From Pseudodesulfovibrio pelocollis (GTDB lineage: Bacteria > Desulfobacterota > Desulfovibrionia > Desulfovibrionales > Desulfovibrionaceae): DNA of 64,000 nucleotides. The DNA is taken from assembly GCF_030282845.1 (NCBI RefSeq), contig NZ_JASTWE010000014.1:1-64000 (forward strand). The letters run 5' to 3'. The position numbers were made by a program, and so were the translations under genes. The notes beneath the pieces are model-generated. The model had not been told where the DNA came from and ran no database searches. It worked only from the letters and a program-made list of their open reading frames with translations. The stretch's first letter is position 1. The number at the start of each line of letters is the position of its first letter. Of this stretch, positions 35,079 through 44,097 are shown in pieces.

Positions 35079-37904
35079 ATGTGTGGAATCGCCAGCTTTC
35101 TCAGCAACAGGCAGTGGACCGGAACCCCTGACACCGCATGGCTCGACCAGGTGGCCGAGGCCTTCGAGCAGGCCCTGTCCGGCCATGACCTCATGGAGGC
35201 GGCCGACCCGCTCGCCCAACTGACCGAGCGTTTTTACGACCTGATGGCCTTTGGCCTGCACCTGCGACTGGTGGCCGACCCGGCTACCCGGCAGCGCCTC
35301 GAAGCCATCCGCGACGCCATCCGCACCCTGCGCAACGCGGCCGCCGTCAAGCTGGAGCAAGGCCCGCGCACCGATGCCCTCGAAGCCCTGCGCGAGCAGC
35401 TCGACGACTACCTCTGGCAGATCGACCAGGAGGTGCTGGCCAACGTGGACCGCACCCTGGCCCTGATGCCGCCCGCCCTGGCTGCCAACCCCGAAGCCAG
35501 GGACCACCACTTCCTGGCCTGGGGCATGGAACTGGTCCTCGAATCCATCGACAAGCTCGAAGTGCGCGGCCGCGACTCGGCAGGCGTTGCCGTGGCCTTC
35601 ATCCTGCCTGCGGACATGGACCCGGAGCTACGCCTTTCCTCCACCCAGAAGGCGGAGTTCTGCGACCGCTGCTCCATCGCCCACGCCGACACCCGCCAGG
35701 TGCTGGTGCGCAAGCTCGACGACGGCCGCACCGCCTGCCGCTTCCTCTACAAGGTGGCCCAGCTGGTGGGCCAGCTGGGCGACAACGGCGCGGCCCTGCG
35801 CCGGTTCATCGTCGAGGACGAACTGCTCTGGACCATGGCCGAGGGATTCGAGACCCTGAACATCATCGCCCACACCCGCTGGGCTTCCAACGGCATCATC
35901 TCCGTGCCCAACTGCCACCCCGTGGACGGGCTGGTGGAGGGCGGCGTGTCCACCGGGCTTGAAAAGACCATGTTCGTGCTCAACGGCGACGTGGACAACT
36001 ACCGCACCCTGGTGGAGGAGACCGTGGTCTCCAAGGGCGCGTACATCCCGCCCATCATCTCCACCGACGCCAAGATCCTGCCCGTGCTCTTCCACATGGA
36101 CGCGCCGGAGAACGGCGACGCCGAAGAGCGCTTCCGCAGCGTGCTCACACGGTGCCAAGGCTCCCTGGCCGTGGTCATGCAGAATCTGAGCGACTTCGAC
36201 AGCCAGTTCCTGGCCCAGAAGGGCAGCGGCCAGAGCTTCTACGTGGGCCGCACCAACGACGGCTGGCTGGTGGCCAGCGAGGCATACGGCATGGCCGCCA
36301 GGGCGCGCGCCTCCTACCCCATCGCGGTGCACAGCCATGGCGGGGTCTCGGTCATCCTGCGCGACGACGACCCGGCCGACGCCGTGCCCATGGCCCGGTT
36401 CCTCGACTCGGGCGAATCCGTGCCGCTGAAGGCGGAGAAGATCGAGATCTTCTCCCGCGACATCTTCCGCGGCGAGTACAACCACTACATCGAAAAGGAA
36501 GTCCACGAGGCGGCCAATTCGGTGCGCAACACCCTGCACGGCAAATATCTCAAGCAGCAGGGGCGCGTGGCCTTCCTGCCTGAGGGGTTCGGCAACGGCC
36601 CCGGGCTGGTGGCCCGGTTCACGGCCGCGAGCGTGCCCGTGCGGCGCATCGTGTGCGTGGGCCAGGGCACGGCCGCCGTGGCCGCCATGGCCGTGGCCCG
36701 GCTGCTGCGCCGCTCCCTGGCGGGCAGCGACATCGCCATCGAGTCCTACACCGGCAGCGAGCTGGTGGGCTTCATGGGCGATGAGGGCATGGATGACGTG
36801 GTCCTGGTCCCGGTCTCCCAGTCCGGCACCACCACGGACACCAACCGCGTGGTGGACCTGTGCCGCGACAGGGGCGCCTGGGTCAACTGCATCGTCAACC
36901 GGCGCAACTCGCCCCTGGTCCAGAAATCCGACTCCTACATCTACACCAGCAACGGCCGCGACGTGGAGATGGCCGTGGCCTCCACCAAGGCCTTCTACTC
37001 CCAGGTGGCGGCGGGCAAGCTACTCGCCCTGTGGCTGGCCAGCGTGCTCGGCACCATGGACGAGGCCGCCGTGCTGACCGAACTGGAGGCCCTGGAGGGG
37101 CTGCCCGCCCACATCGAGCGGGTGCTTGACGGCAAGGAGGCCATCGCCGAGGTGGCCCGGAAATACGCGCCCGTCCACCGCTACTGGGCGCTGGTGGGCA
37201 ACGGGGCCAACTGCGTGGCCGCCCAGGAGGTGCGCATCAAGCTCTCGGAATTGTGCTACAAGTCCATCCCCTGCGATGTGACCGAGGACAAGAAGCACAT
37301 CGACCTCTCCACCGAGCCCCTGACCCTGGTCATGGCCAGCGACCTGCCCGAGCTGGTGGTCACGGACACGGTCAAGGAAGTGACCATCTTCAAGGCGCAC
37401 AACGGCTCGCCCATCGTCTTCTGCGCCGAGGACGAAACCCGGTTCGACGACGTGGCCGAGGCAGTCATCAAGGTGCCCCGCGTGGGCGGCGGGCTGGACT
37501 TCCTGACCGAGACCGTGGCCGGGCACTGGTGGGGCATCGCCGCAGCCCAGGCCATAGACGCCCATGCCGAGCCCTTCCGCGCCGCGCGCATCACCTTGGG
37601 CGACATGATCGCGGCCCCGGCCACCTGGGACCGCACCCTGGTCCTCAACCAGCTCAACAAATGCGTCGACCGCATCGCCTCGGGCGCCACAGATTCGGCC
37701 CTGCCCGCCCGCGTGGCCGCCGCCCTGGCCAACTACATGCTTTGGCTGGTCAACCAATCCCCCTCCATCTGCGCCACCGAGGCCCGGCTGGCCGACATCC
37801 TGACCATCCTCAACAAGGCCATCGAGGAAATGACCCGCCCCATCGACACCATCCGCCACCAGGCAAAAACCGTAACAGTGGGCATCAGCAGGCCCCAGGG
37901 GTAG
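35079..37904 (+). CDS. glmS: Extended glucosamine-6-phosphate synthase (GlmS-like)
   Basis: A 941-residue protein, against about 610 for usual GlmS. It begins MCGIASF, giving the Cys2 nucleophile of class II glutamine amidotransferases. A helical insertion of about 130 residues follows before the RGRDSAGVAV motif, and more extra sequence comes before HTRWASNG. The C-terminal part has the two SIS sugar-isomerase domains (for example VSQSGTTTDT) and ends KTVTVG plus six residues; usual GlmS ends near VTVE. It would convert fructose-6-phosphate and glutamine to glucosamine-6-phosphate for wall and glycan synthesis. AGGAG precedes the start. Its 3' end is the Tn7 attachment target. Confidence 0.85.
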   Translation: MCGIASFLSNRQWTGTPDTAWLDQVAEAFEQALSGHDLMEAADPLAQLTERFYDLMAFGLHLRLVADPATRQRLEAIRDAIRTLRNAAAVKLEQGPRTDALEALREQLDDYLWQIDQEVLANVDRTLALMPPALAANPEARDHHFLAWGMELVLESIDKLEVRGRDSAGVAVAFILPADMDPELRLSSTQKAEFCDRCSIAHADTRQVLVRKLDDGRTACRFLYKVAQLVGQLGDNGAALRRFIVEDELLWTMAEGFETLNIIAHTRWASNGIISVPNCHPVDGLVEGGVSTGLEKTMFVLNGDVDNYRTLVEETVVSKGAYIPPIISTDAKILPVLFHMDAPENGDAEERFRSVLTRCQGSLAVVMQNLSDFDSQFLAQKGSGQSFYVGRTNDGWLVASEAYGMAARARASYPIAVHSHGGVSVILRDDDPADAVPMARFLDSGESVPLKAEKIEIFSRDIFRGEYNHYIEKEVHEAANSVRNTLHGKYLKQQGRVAFLPEGFGNGPGLVARFTAASVPVRRIVCVGQGTAAVAAMAVARLLRRSLAGSDIAIESYTGSELVGFMGDEGMDDVVLVPVSQSGTTTDTNRVVDLCRDRGAWVNCIVNRRNSPLVQKSDSYIYTSNGRDVEMAVASTKAFYSQVAAGKLLALWLASVLGTMDEAAVLTELEALEGLPAHIERVLDGKEAIAEVARKYAPVHRYWALVGNGANCVAAQEVRIKLSELCYKSIPCDVTEDKKHIDLSTEPLTLVMASDLPELVVTDTVKEVTIFKAHNGSPIVFCAEDETRFDDVAEAVIKVPRVGGGLDFLTETVAGHWWGIAAAQAIDAHAEPFRAARITLGDMIAAPATWDRTLVLNQLNKCVDRIASGATDSALPARVAAALANYMLWLVNQSPSICATEARLADILTILNKAIEEMTRPIDTIRHQAKTVTVGISRPQG

Positions 37905-37911
37905 GAAATGT
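37872..37911 (+). other. attTn7 target site at the 3' end of glmS
   Basis: The last codons of glmS, encoding KTVTVG, correspond to the region that Tn7 TnsD binds in enteric glmS. The transposon starts 25 bases past the position that aligns with the Escherichia coli glmS stop codon, the same distance as in Tn7. The five bases 37907-37911 (AATGT) should be the left copy of the target duplication; the other copy would lie at the far end outside the window. Confidence 0.75.
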
Positions 37912-37977
37912 TGTGGGAGAACAATAAAGTTGTTAACAAGACAATAAAGTTGTTAACGACACAATAAAGTTGTTAAC
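37912..37977. repeat. Tn7-type right end with three TnsB-site repeats
   Basis: Starts TGTGGGAGAACAATAAAGT, nearly the same as the Tn7 terminus (TGTGGGCGGACAATAAAGT). The 17-base unit ACAATAAAGTTGTTAAC then occurs three times without a mismatch, at 37921, 37941 and 37961, exactly 20 bases apart. Closely packed TnsB sites next to tnsA and to glmS identify this as the counterpart of the Tn7 right end. Confidence 0.92.
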
Positions 37978-38026
37978 AAAAGCCGCTCCGGCTGCTATGA
38001 AAATGGCAAATCAGGAGCGGCTTTTT
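37978..38026 (+). terminator. Hairpin between transposon end and tnsA (terminator / RBS mask)
   Basis: Arms AAAAGCCGCTCC (37978-37989) and GGAGCGGCTTTTT (38014-38026) form a strong stem with a U-tract on its 3' side. It can end transcripts entering from glmS. The right arm also contains the AGGAG ribosome binding site of tnsA, nine bases before its ATG, so the same stem would hide that site in read-through RNA. Confidence 0.7.
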
Positions 38027-38851
38027 ATGGCCATGCGATATTCCCATTCCGAGGTAACCTTCCAGCGGTGGCTGAAGGAAGGTCGCGGCGACGGCAGACG
38101 AAACGAGTACAAGCCCTGGCTGACGGTACGGGACCTGCCCTCCCAGGGGCGCTCCCATCGCGTCTTCGGCCATAAGTCGCTACGGACCCACCACCTATTC
38201 TCGGATCTCGAACTTGCGGTCTTCCTTCTCTTGGAATGGCAACGAGACGTCATCGAGATCCGGGAACAGTTTCCGCTTCAAAGGGAACTCACCCTTGAGA
38301 TTGCCGAACAACACGGCATCCCCCACCCCGCAATCTCCGGCGTACCCCAATACATGTCATCGGATTTTCTCGTGGACACCTCCCGCTCCGATGAACCCCG
38401 ATTTGCCTTGCAGGCCAAATATTCCAGAGAGCTGCAGAAGCCCCGTGTGATCGAGAAGCTGGAATTGGAGCGCAGGTACTGGGAGCGCAAAGGGGTGCCG
38501 TGGCATCTGATCACGGAAAAGGAGATCCCGGTCGCCGTCCTTGCAAACATCAAATGGCTCTACCCGGCGCAACGTGACGAATTGCCTGAGATTGATCTGG
38601 CGCATAAAACGAATTTCTACAGCCACCATTTCGCCCAAAGCAAAGCCCCCACGATGATTGATCTGGCCAAATCCCTGGATGTCGCCTACGACCTCACCCT
38701 CGGCGAATCCCTTGGGGAAATCCGGCAACTGCTTGCCCAGCGTTGCTTCCTGTTCGACATTCACATCGCGTTTCGCAAACTCGCACCGACAGATCTGGTT
38801 CCCGCCGAAACCACCGCCATGCAGGAGATACTTCATGTTCAGGGTCAATGA
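38027..38851 (+). CDS. tnsA: Tn7 transposase endonuclease subunit TnsA
   Basis: A 274-residue protein (Tn7 TnsA has 273) aligning along its length with Tn7 TnsA: LKEGRGDG, PWLTVRDLPS, GRSHR, SDLELAVF, IREQFPL. The restriction-enzyme-like catalytic residues are kept: Glu62, Asp113 and Lys131, matching Glu63, Asp114 and Lys132 of Tn7. With TnsB it cuts the 5' ends of the element, giving cut-and-paste movement. I place the start at 38027, after AGGAG in the hairpin; the TTG at 37970 lies inside a TnsB site. It overlaps tnsB by 17 bases. Confidence 0.95.
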   Translation: MAMRYSHSEVTFQRWLKEGRGDGRRNEYKPWLTVRDLPSQGRSHRVFGHKSLRTHHLFSDLELAVFLLLEWQRDVIEIREQFPLQRELTLEIAEQHGIPHPAISGVPQYMSSDFLVDTSRSDEPRFALQAKYSRELQKPRVIEKLELERRYWERKGVPWHLITEKEIPVAVLANIKWLYPAQRDELPEIDLAHKTNFYSHHFAQSKAPTMIDLAKSLDVAYDLTLGESLGEIRQLLAQRCFLFDIHIAFRKLAPTDLVPAETTAMQEILHVQGQ

Positions 38852-40922
38852 AGTTCTCAAGTATGAAGGGAGACTGTTCCGGGTCCTCTCGCTGCTTGGG
38901 CCACAACTGGTCTGGATCGGCCTGGAGGATCCCAAAGGATTCCCCTCGCTGGTCCTGGTGGACGACCTGGCAAAAGCATTCGAGGACGAAATCCTTTTCC
39001 GGGTGGAAGATCCGCACGCCAAACTTGCACTGGAAATGCCTGAACAAGGCAGCCCGGCCCAAACCAAACGGGATGCAAACTTTACGCTGATCCGGGGGAT
39101 CGTCGGCGATCCAGAATATTACAACCGCAAGGTTTTGACCGCCCGCATCAAGGAAGTCCTGGAGACCGGGAAAGCCTCAAAGCCGCACTTGTACAAGTTG
39201 CTGCGGCGCTATTGGCAAAGGGGCCAAACACCCAATGCCTTGCTTCCTGATTACAAAAATTCCGGCGGCAAAGGGAAAAAGCGGGTCGCCACTGGCAAGA
39301 AACTCGGCAGGCGCCGCACGTTCACGCCCGGAATCGGGGCGACCATTGATGCTCAGACCGAACGGCTGTTCCGGATGGCCATCGACAAGTACCTGCTCAA
39401 GGACAAGGGATGCAGTTTCCCTTATGCACACAGGCGATTCAAGGACATCTACGAGCAGTATTTCCCGGACATCAAAGAATCGGAAATGCCTACGCGAAGG
39501 CAGATGCAGCACTTCTATCAGCGTGAGTACCAGTTGCCCGAGACGCTCAAGAAGCGAAAAAGCAGAATCGAATTCAACAAGGACACCAGGCCTATTCTCT
39601 CGACAGCTGCGGCAGACGCGCTTGGACCGGGCTCCCGTTACGAGATAGACGCCACCATTGCCGACATCTATCTGGTTTCGGACAGTGAAAGGCGGAACAT
39701 CGTCGGGCGGCCCGTGGTCTATTTCGTCATGGACGTATTCAGCCGCATGGTGGCCGGATTCTATGTGGGCTTTGAAAATCCCTCCTACCCCGCCGCCATC
39801 CAGGCCCTGACCATGGCCTTGGGCAACAAAGTGCGACTTTGCGAAGAATTCGGGTTCGAAATATCCGAAGCGGACTGGCCGGCAATCGGATTGCCGGACG
39901 CGATACTGGCGGATAGAGGCGAACTGTTGGGACACCAAATCGAATCCCTGGAAAGCAGCTTCTCTGTGCGGATCGAAAACACCCCTCCCTATCGGGGGGA
40001 TGCGAAAGGGATTGTGGAACGCAATTTCAGGACGATCCAAGCCGACTTCAAGCCCTTTGCCCCCGGCGTCGTGGGGGACACCATGGTACGGAAACAGGGC
40101 GGCAGGGATTACCGGCTGGATGCCAAGCTCTCCATACGAGACTTCAAGGAGATTATCCTGTCGTCCGTGCTGATGCATAACCAGTACGCCGTACTCGAAC
40201 GGTATGACAGGGAGCCGGACATGCCTGGGGATCTGGAAATGACCCCCTTGTCCCTTTGGAACTGGGGAATCCAACACCGGACAGGACGGTTACGCGCCGC
40301 CTCGGAGGATGCCATTCGCATCAGCCTGTTGCCGAGAACCAAGGCCACAGTCTCCGAAATGGGCGTTTCAGTGTTCGGAGTATACTACACGTCGCCGGAA
40401 GTGGTTGCCGAGGGTTGGCTCCATCGGGCCAGAGAGGTCAGAAGGCCTGCAGGGCTTCAGGCCGCCTATGACCCTGCCTGCGCTGATATCATCTACCTCT
40501 TCCCTGTCAAGAACTCCACGGAGTACTGGACTTGCCGCCTGACGCCCCGGTCGCGGGAATTCGCCGGCGCGTCCTTCTGGAACGTGTGGAATATCAAGAA
40601 CGAGCAGAAAAAAGCCTTAGCCAACAGCAAGATGCGCATGGAAACCCATAAGCGACAGCATGAGAAACATGTGGCCGCAATTATCGCCAAGGCCGAAGGG
40701 AAGCCTCTCCCTGAGGACGGAAGAACGAAAGCCGAGCGAATTCGCAGTATCCGTGCAAACAGGGAACGAGAGAAGGGCGAAGAACGCCGAACACTGAATA
40801 ATGGGTTCCAGCAGGCCACTCCACCATCCGTTGCGAAAACGGTTCCTTTCAAGGAGACGAAAAAGGAAACCTACGGTTTCCCGGATCACATCGATGCTCT
40901 ATTTGGCGATGAGGATACCTAA
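38835..40922 (+). CDS. tnsB: Tn7 DDE transposase TnsB
   Basis: A 695-residue transposase (Tn7 TnsB has 702). Its N-terminal part has the helix-turn-helix domains that bind the end repeats; the RNase H-like catalytic core carries Asp272 (YEIDAT), Asp360 (LADRGE) and Glu395 (GIVERNF), matching Tn7 Asp273, Asp361 and Glu396. It cuts and joins the 3' ends. AGGAG stands before the ATG at 38835, inside the end of tnsA; the longer open frame beginning at 38658 has no such site. Confidence 0.95.
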   Translation: MFRVNEVLKYEGRLFRVLSLLGPQLVWIGLEDPKGFPSLVLVDDLAKAFEDEILFRVEDPHAKLALEMPEQGSPAQTKRDANFTLIRGIVGDPEYYNRKVLTARIKEVLETGKASKPHLYKLLRRYWQRGQTPNALLPDYKNSGGKGKKRVATGKKLGRRRTFTPGIGATIDAQTERLFRMAIDKYLLKDKGCSFPYAHRRFKDIYEQYFPDIKESEMPTRRQMQHFYQREYQLPETLKKRKSRIEFNKDTRPILSTAAADALGPGSRYEIDATIADIYLVSDSERRNIVGRPVVYFVMDVFSRMVAGFYVGFENPSYPAAIQALTMALGNKVRLCEEFGFEISEADWPAIGLPDAILADRGELLGHQIESLESSFSVRIENTPPYRGDAKGIVERNFRTIQADFKPFAPGVVGDTMVRKQGGRDYRLDAKLSIRDFKEIILSSVLMHNQYAVLERYDREPDMPGDLEMTPLSLWNWGIQHRTGRLRAASEDAIRISLLPRTKATVSEMGVSVFGVYYTSPEVVAEGWLHRAREVRRPAGLQAAYDPACADIIYLFPVKNSTEYWTCRLTPRSREFAGASFWNVWNIKNEQKKALANSKMRMETHKRQHEKHVAAIIAKAEGKPLPEDGRTKAERIRSIRANREREKGEERRTLNNGFQQATPPSVAKTVPFKETKKETYGFPDHIDALFGDEDT

Positions 40923-42581
40923 ATGACGCTCCCACAACATATGTTCAAAGCCATTTACCAAGAAGCTGAAATACCCCAATACCGGGAAAACCCGTTCATC
41001 GAGGCTCTGCCCCCGTCCATGACACTTCAGCAGGTCAAAAAAGGACTTACCGGCACTATCCAATTCGATCCACGGGACATTACTGCGGATGGGCGGACTC
41101 GGGCACACATCATAGCCTCACTGCTCGACGATTTTTTCCAGCCCCTCTCGGCGCACCTGCAGCTCGAAGAGAAGATCTCCATCATGATCCGCCGGGGATA
41201 TGTCGGCCGCAACCTGAAAGACGGCTCGCTGCACTTGCACATGCAGAACGGATACGAACGGGTCATGACTGGTGACCTGGAGGTCTGCCGCTTCCATCAG
41301 GCCAAGTCCACAGCATTGAGCCTCTCGCTGATTGGATGCTCCGGGAGCGGAAAAAGCACAACCTTGAGCAGAATACTTTCCTTGTACCCGCAGGTGATCT
41401 TTCACGAGGAGCACAACTTCACCCAACTCGCCTATCTCAAAGTGGACTGCCCGCACGACGGTTCCCTCAAGAACCTCTGCATCCAATTCTTCCGGGCGCT
41501 CGACCAAGTGCTCCACACCGACTACGAGACCAAGTACACCGGTAAACGATATGGTTTAAACCCCCTCCTGGCAAAGGTGAGCCAGGTGGCCAACGCCCAC
41601 GCCATCGGCGTGCTGGTCATCGACGAAATACAGCACCTCAGTCGCAAACGATCAGGTGGCGTCGAACAAATGCTCAATTTTTTCGTCTCATTGGTCAATG
41701 TCATCGGCCTGCCGGTTGTTTTTGTCGGCACGCCAAAAGCCAGGCCCATCTTTGAAAATGATCTGCGTTCCGGGCGGCGCGGCGCGGGATTCGGCTCTCT
41801 CCTTTGGGAGCCGATGACAGCCCCGCCCGCCGTTGTCGACCATGCGACAGGAAAACCCCGCAAGACCGAATGGGTGGCATTCACCGACAAGCTCTGGTCC
41901 TATCAATGGCTGCAACGGGGCGGTGAAAGCCTGAGTGAAGAGGTGCGGGCTTGTTGGTACGACTTGTCACAGGGCGTCATCGACATCGTGGTGAAACTGT
42001 TCGTCCTCGCTCAACTACGCGCCATTGCCACGGGAGTGGAGAGGATTACGACCGGGCTCCTGGAAAAGGTCTACGAAGACGAACTGAAGCCAGTCCATCC
42101 CATGCTGGCAGCGCTTCGATCCGGTGATCCGGATCGCATAGCAGCTTTCTCAGACCTTATCGTCCCGGACATCGACAACAAGCTGCTTCGACTAACAGCT
42201 TCGATAGGGGTAAAGGAAATTAATGATAGCGCAAAGACAGGCTTTGAAGGGAACCCCAAAGCCCAGCGCCTATACAACCTGCTCGTGGCCATGGATTGCG
42301 AGCGAAGCACCATCACACCGCTGGTCAGGCGAGTTGTTCAAGAATACCCTGAGCTCGCGACGAAAGATATGGTTGCAATGGTCCTGTCTTGGTATGAATC
42401 AAATGAACTCCCTCGAGAAAAACCCAGGAAGAATCGATCCTCGATTCCTCGAAAGAAGTGGCATACGCTGGAATCAAAGGATCTCAGATTCATGTATTCC
42501 CAAGCGGACGCCGACATGTATGGATACCTGAAGCGGTCCTCCGTCATCTTCAACATGGAGGATTGGCTGAAAACGGGATAG
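40923..42581 (+). CDS. tnsC: Tn7 AAA+ regulator TnsC
   Basis: A 552-residue ATPase (Tn7 TnsC has 555). Walker A GCSGSGKS is at 138-145 and Walker B VLVIDEIQHL at about 230-239. TnsC joins the target selectors TnsD or TnsE to the TnsAB transposase and imposes target immunity. The ATG directly follows the tnsB stop codon. Confidence 0.94.
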   Translation: MTLPQHMFKAIYQEAEIPQYRENPFIEALPPSMTLQQVKKGLTGTIQFDPRDITADGRTRAHIIASLLDDFFQPLSAHLQLEEKISIMIRRGYVGRNLKDGSLHLHMQNGYERVMTGDLEVCRFHQAKSTALSLSLIGCSGSGKSTTLSRILSLYPQVIFHEEHNFTQLAYLKVDCPHDGSLKNLCIQFFRALDQVLHTDYETKYTGKRYGLNPLLAKVSQVANAHAIGVLVIDEIQHLSRKRSGGVEQMLNFFVSLVNVIGLPVVFVGTPKARPIFENDLRSGRRGAGFGSLLWEPMTAPPAVVDHATGKPRKTEWVAFTDKLWSYQWLQRGGESLSEEVRACWYDLSQGVIDIVVKLFVLAQLRAIATGVERITTGLLEKVYEDELKPVHPMLAALRSGDPDRIAAFSDLIVPDIDNKLLRLTASIGVKEINDSAKTGFEGNPKAQRLYNLLVAMDCERSTITPLVRRVVQEYPELATKDMVAMVLSWYESNELPREKPRKNRSSIPRKKWHTLESKDLRFMYSQADADMYGYLKRSSVIFNMEDWLKTG

Positions 42582-42585
42582 GCCC

Positions 42586-44097
42586 ATGCTCAATTTCCCC
42601 GTGCCATACCCTGAAGAGCTCATATACAGCACTGTGGCGCGAGCCGGAGTCCACTTCGGCATAACCAGCCCCAAGCGACTGCTCGACGAGGCCTTCGGCA
42701 ATCGAATGATCGTCGCCACGGTCGACCTGCCGTCCCACCTCGAAACCTTGTCCAAGCATTACCCACAGTCTCTGGGGCTCACCCCTGAGCAATTGGCATA
42801 CAAGCATACGCTGCTTCCGCTCTATGCGCCATTCGTCCCGGAAGCCCGGAGACAGAAATGCCTTCAATGGATGGCCCGCGCCTCCAAGGGGGCAGCCCAC
42901 CTATCCTTGGGCATCACCACTTCCCGAGTTAAACCCAGAAGGCATTTCAGACTATGCCCCTCTTGCCTGAATGAGCAGCTTGCTCGGTACGGGGAATATT
43001 ACTGGGAACGCCTATGGCAAGTTGCCGGCTGTGATGCCTGCCTCAAGCATGCAACGTTGCTTAAGACGCAACACAGGCTCCGCAACTATCACCGGCATGA
43101 ATTCATTGCGCTCACCCCGGAAAAGGCCATCGATCCCCAGCACAGCCTTCCTCCTCCGGTCGATAAGCGCATCGAACTCCGGGTCTTTGAGCTTCTCAAC
43201 CTCCCCTCCTCGCCATCTCCCTCCCTTGAACAATGGGGCCTCTTCTACAAGCACTTCGCTCACGACACGGGTATCACACGCGGCGACAAGGTCATATACG
43301 ATCTCCTCAAGCAGAAAATTCTAACCTGCTGGCCGGAGCGCCTGCTGCAGCGGATCGGGATTCTGATCGACGACAGCCAATCCTCTTGGTTGCGCTTGAT
43401 AATGCGCAAGCCCCGGAAGGCGTTCAGCTACATGGAGCATATCATCGTTCTGGAGGCTCTGCTGGGCCCAGATTGGCATATCCTCGAAGTGATGAACCAA
43501 GTGCGAAAACAGAAGCAAAGAAAAGCTCCTGCGGCCTCCCTCCACACCCCAAGAGTATCATCCGCCAAGCTCACCAGAATGCGCGAAACATGGATGGTCA
43601 TCCTGAAAACACACGGAACGAGGCAGGGAAGATTACTCGGTGCCGACTCCATTTACACCTGGCTTTACAGGCATGATAAAAAGTGGTTACTGGAAATCAA
43701 TGCGCGATATCGCAAATCAACTCGATCAGATGGGAAAAGGATTGATTGGCAAGCGCGGGACCTGGAAATTCTGGAACGGCTGGAGCATGTGAAAAGATCA
43801 CATGGGGACAAGCACACCGATCCACGACGAAGCGCGAACTGGTACCTCGCGCAAGCTGCTTGCCGGCACCTGTCGCGAAAGATGGACAAACTGCCGCTTT
43901 CGGCTGCATTTTTGAAAAAATACAGCGAAGACGTGGCCAGTTATCAGATTAGGCGGATTAACCGCGTTCTTCAGGACAAGGAATCATCAGCTGGCTCACT
44001 CCTCTACTGGGAACTCATGCGACTGTCAGGCCTGAACGAGCAGAGAATGACCAAGCGAACCAGAGAGTTCTTGCGCCAATCAGGGTGGTCAGCATGA
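42586..44097 (+). CDS. tnsD: Tn7 target selector TnsD (TniQ family)
   Basis: A 503-residue DNA-binding protein (Tn7 TnsD has 508). The TniQ zinc site is intact at Cys124, Cys127, Cys152 and His155, the same positions as in Tn7. TnsD binds the end of glmS and directs insertion just downstream of the gene, which agrees with where this element sits. It starts four bases after tnsC and overlaps tnsE by ATGA. Confidence 0.95.
   Translation: MLNFPVPYPEELIYSTVARAGVHFGITSPKRLLDEAFGNRMIVATVDLPSHLETLSKHYPQSLGLTPEQLAYKHTLLPLYAPFVPEARRQKCLQWMARASKGAAHLSLGITTSRVKPRRHFRLCPSCLNEQLARYGEYYWERLWQVAGCDACLKHATLLKTQHRLRNYHRHEFIALTPEKAIDPQHSLPPPVDKRIELRVFELLNLPSSPSPSLEQWGLFYKHFAHDTGITRGDKVIYDLLKQKILTCWPERLLQRIGILIDDSQSSWLRLIMRKPRKAFSYMEHIIVLEALLGPDWHILEVMNQVRKQKQRKAPAASLHTPRVSSAKLTRMRETWMVILKTHGTRQGRLLGADSIYTWLYRHDKKWLLEINARYRKSTRSDGKRIDWQARDLEILERLEHVKRSHGDKHTDPRRSANWYLAQAACRHLSRKMDKLPLSAAFLKKYSEDVASYQIRRINRVLQDKESSAGSLLYWELMRLSGLNEQRMTKRTREFLRQSGWSA

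Noticed and set aside
37970-38026. TTG start extending tnsA upstream by 19 codons
   Set aside because: It lies inside the third TnsB site and the hairpin; AGGAG and the match to Tn7 TnsA favour the ATG at 38027.
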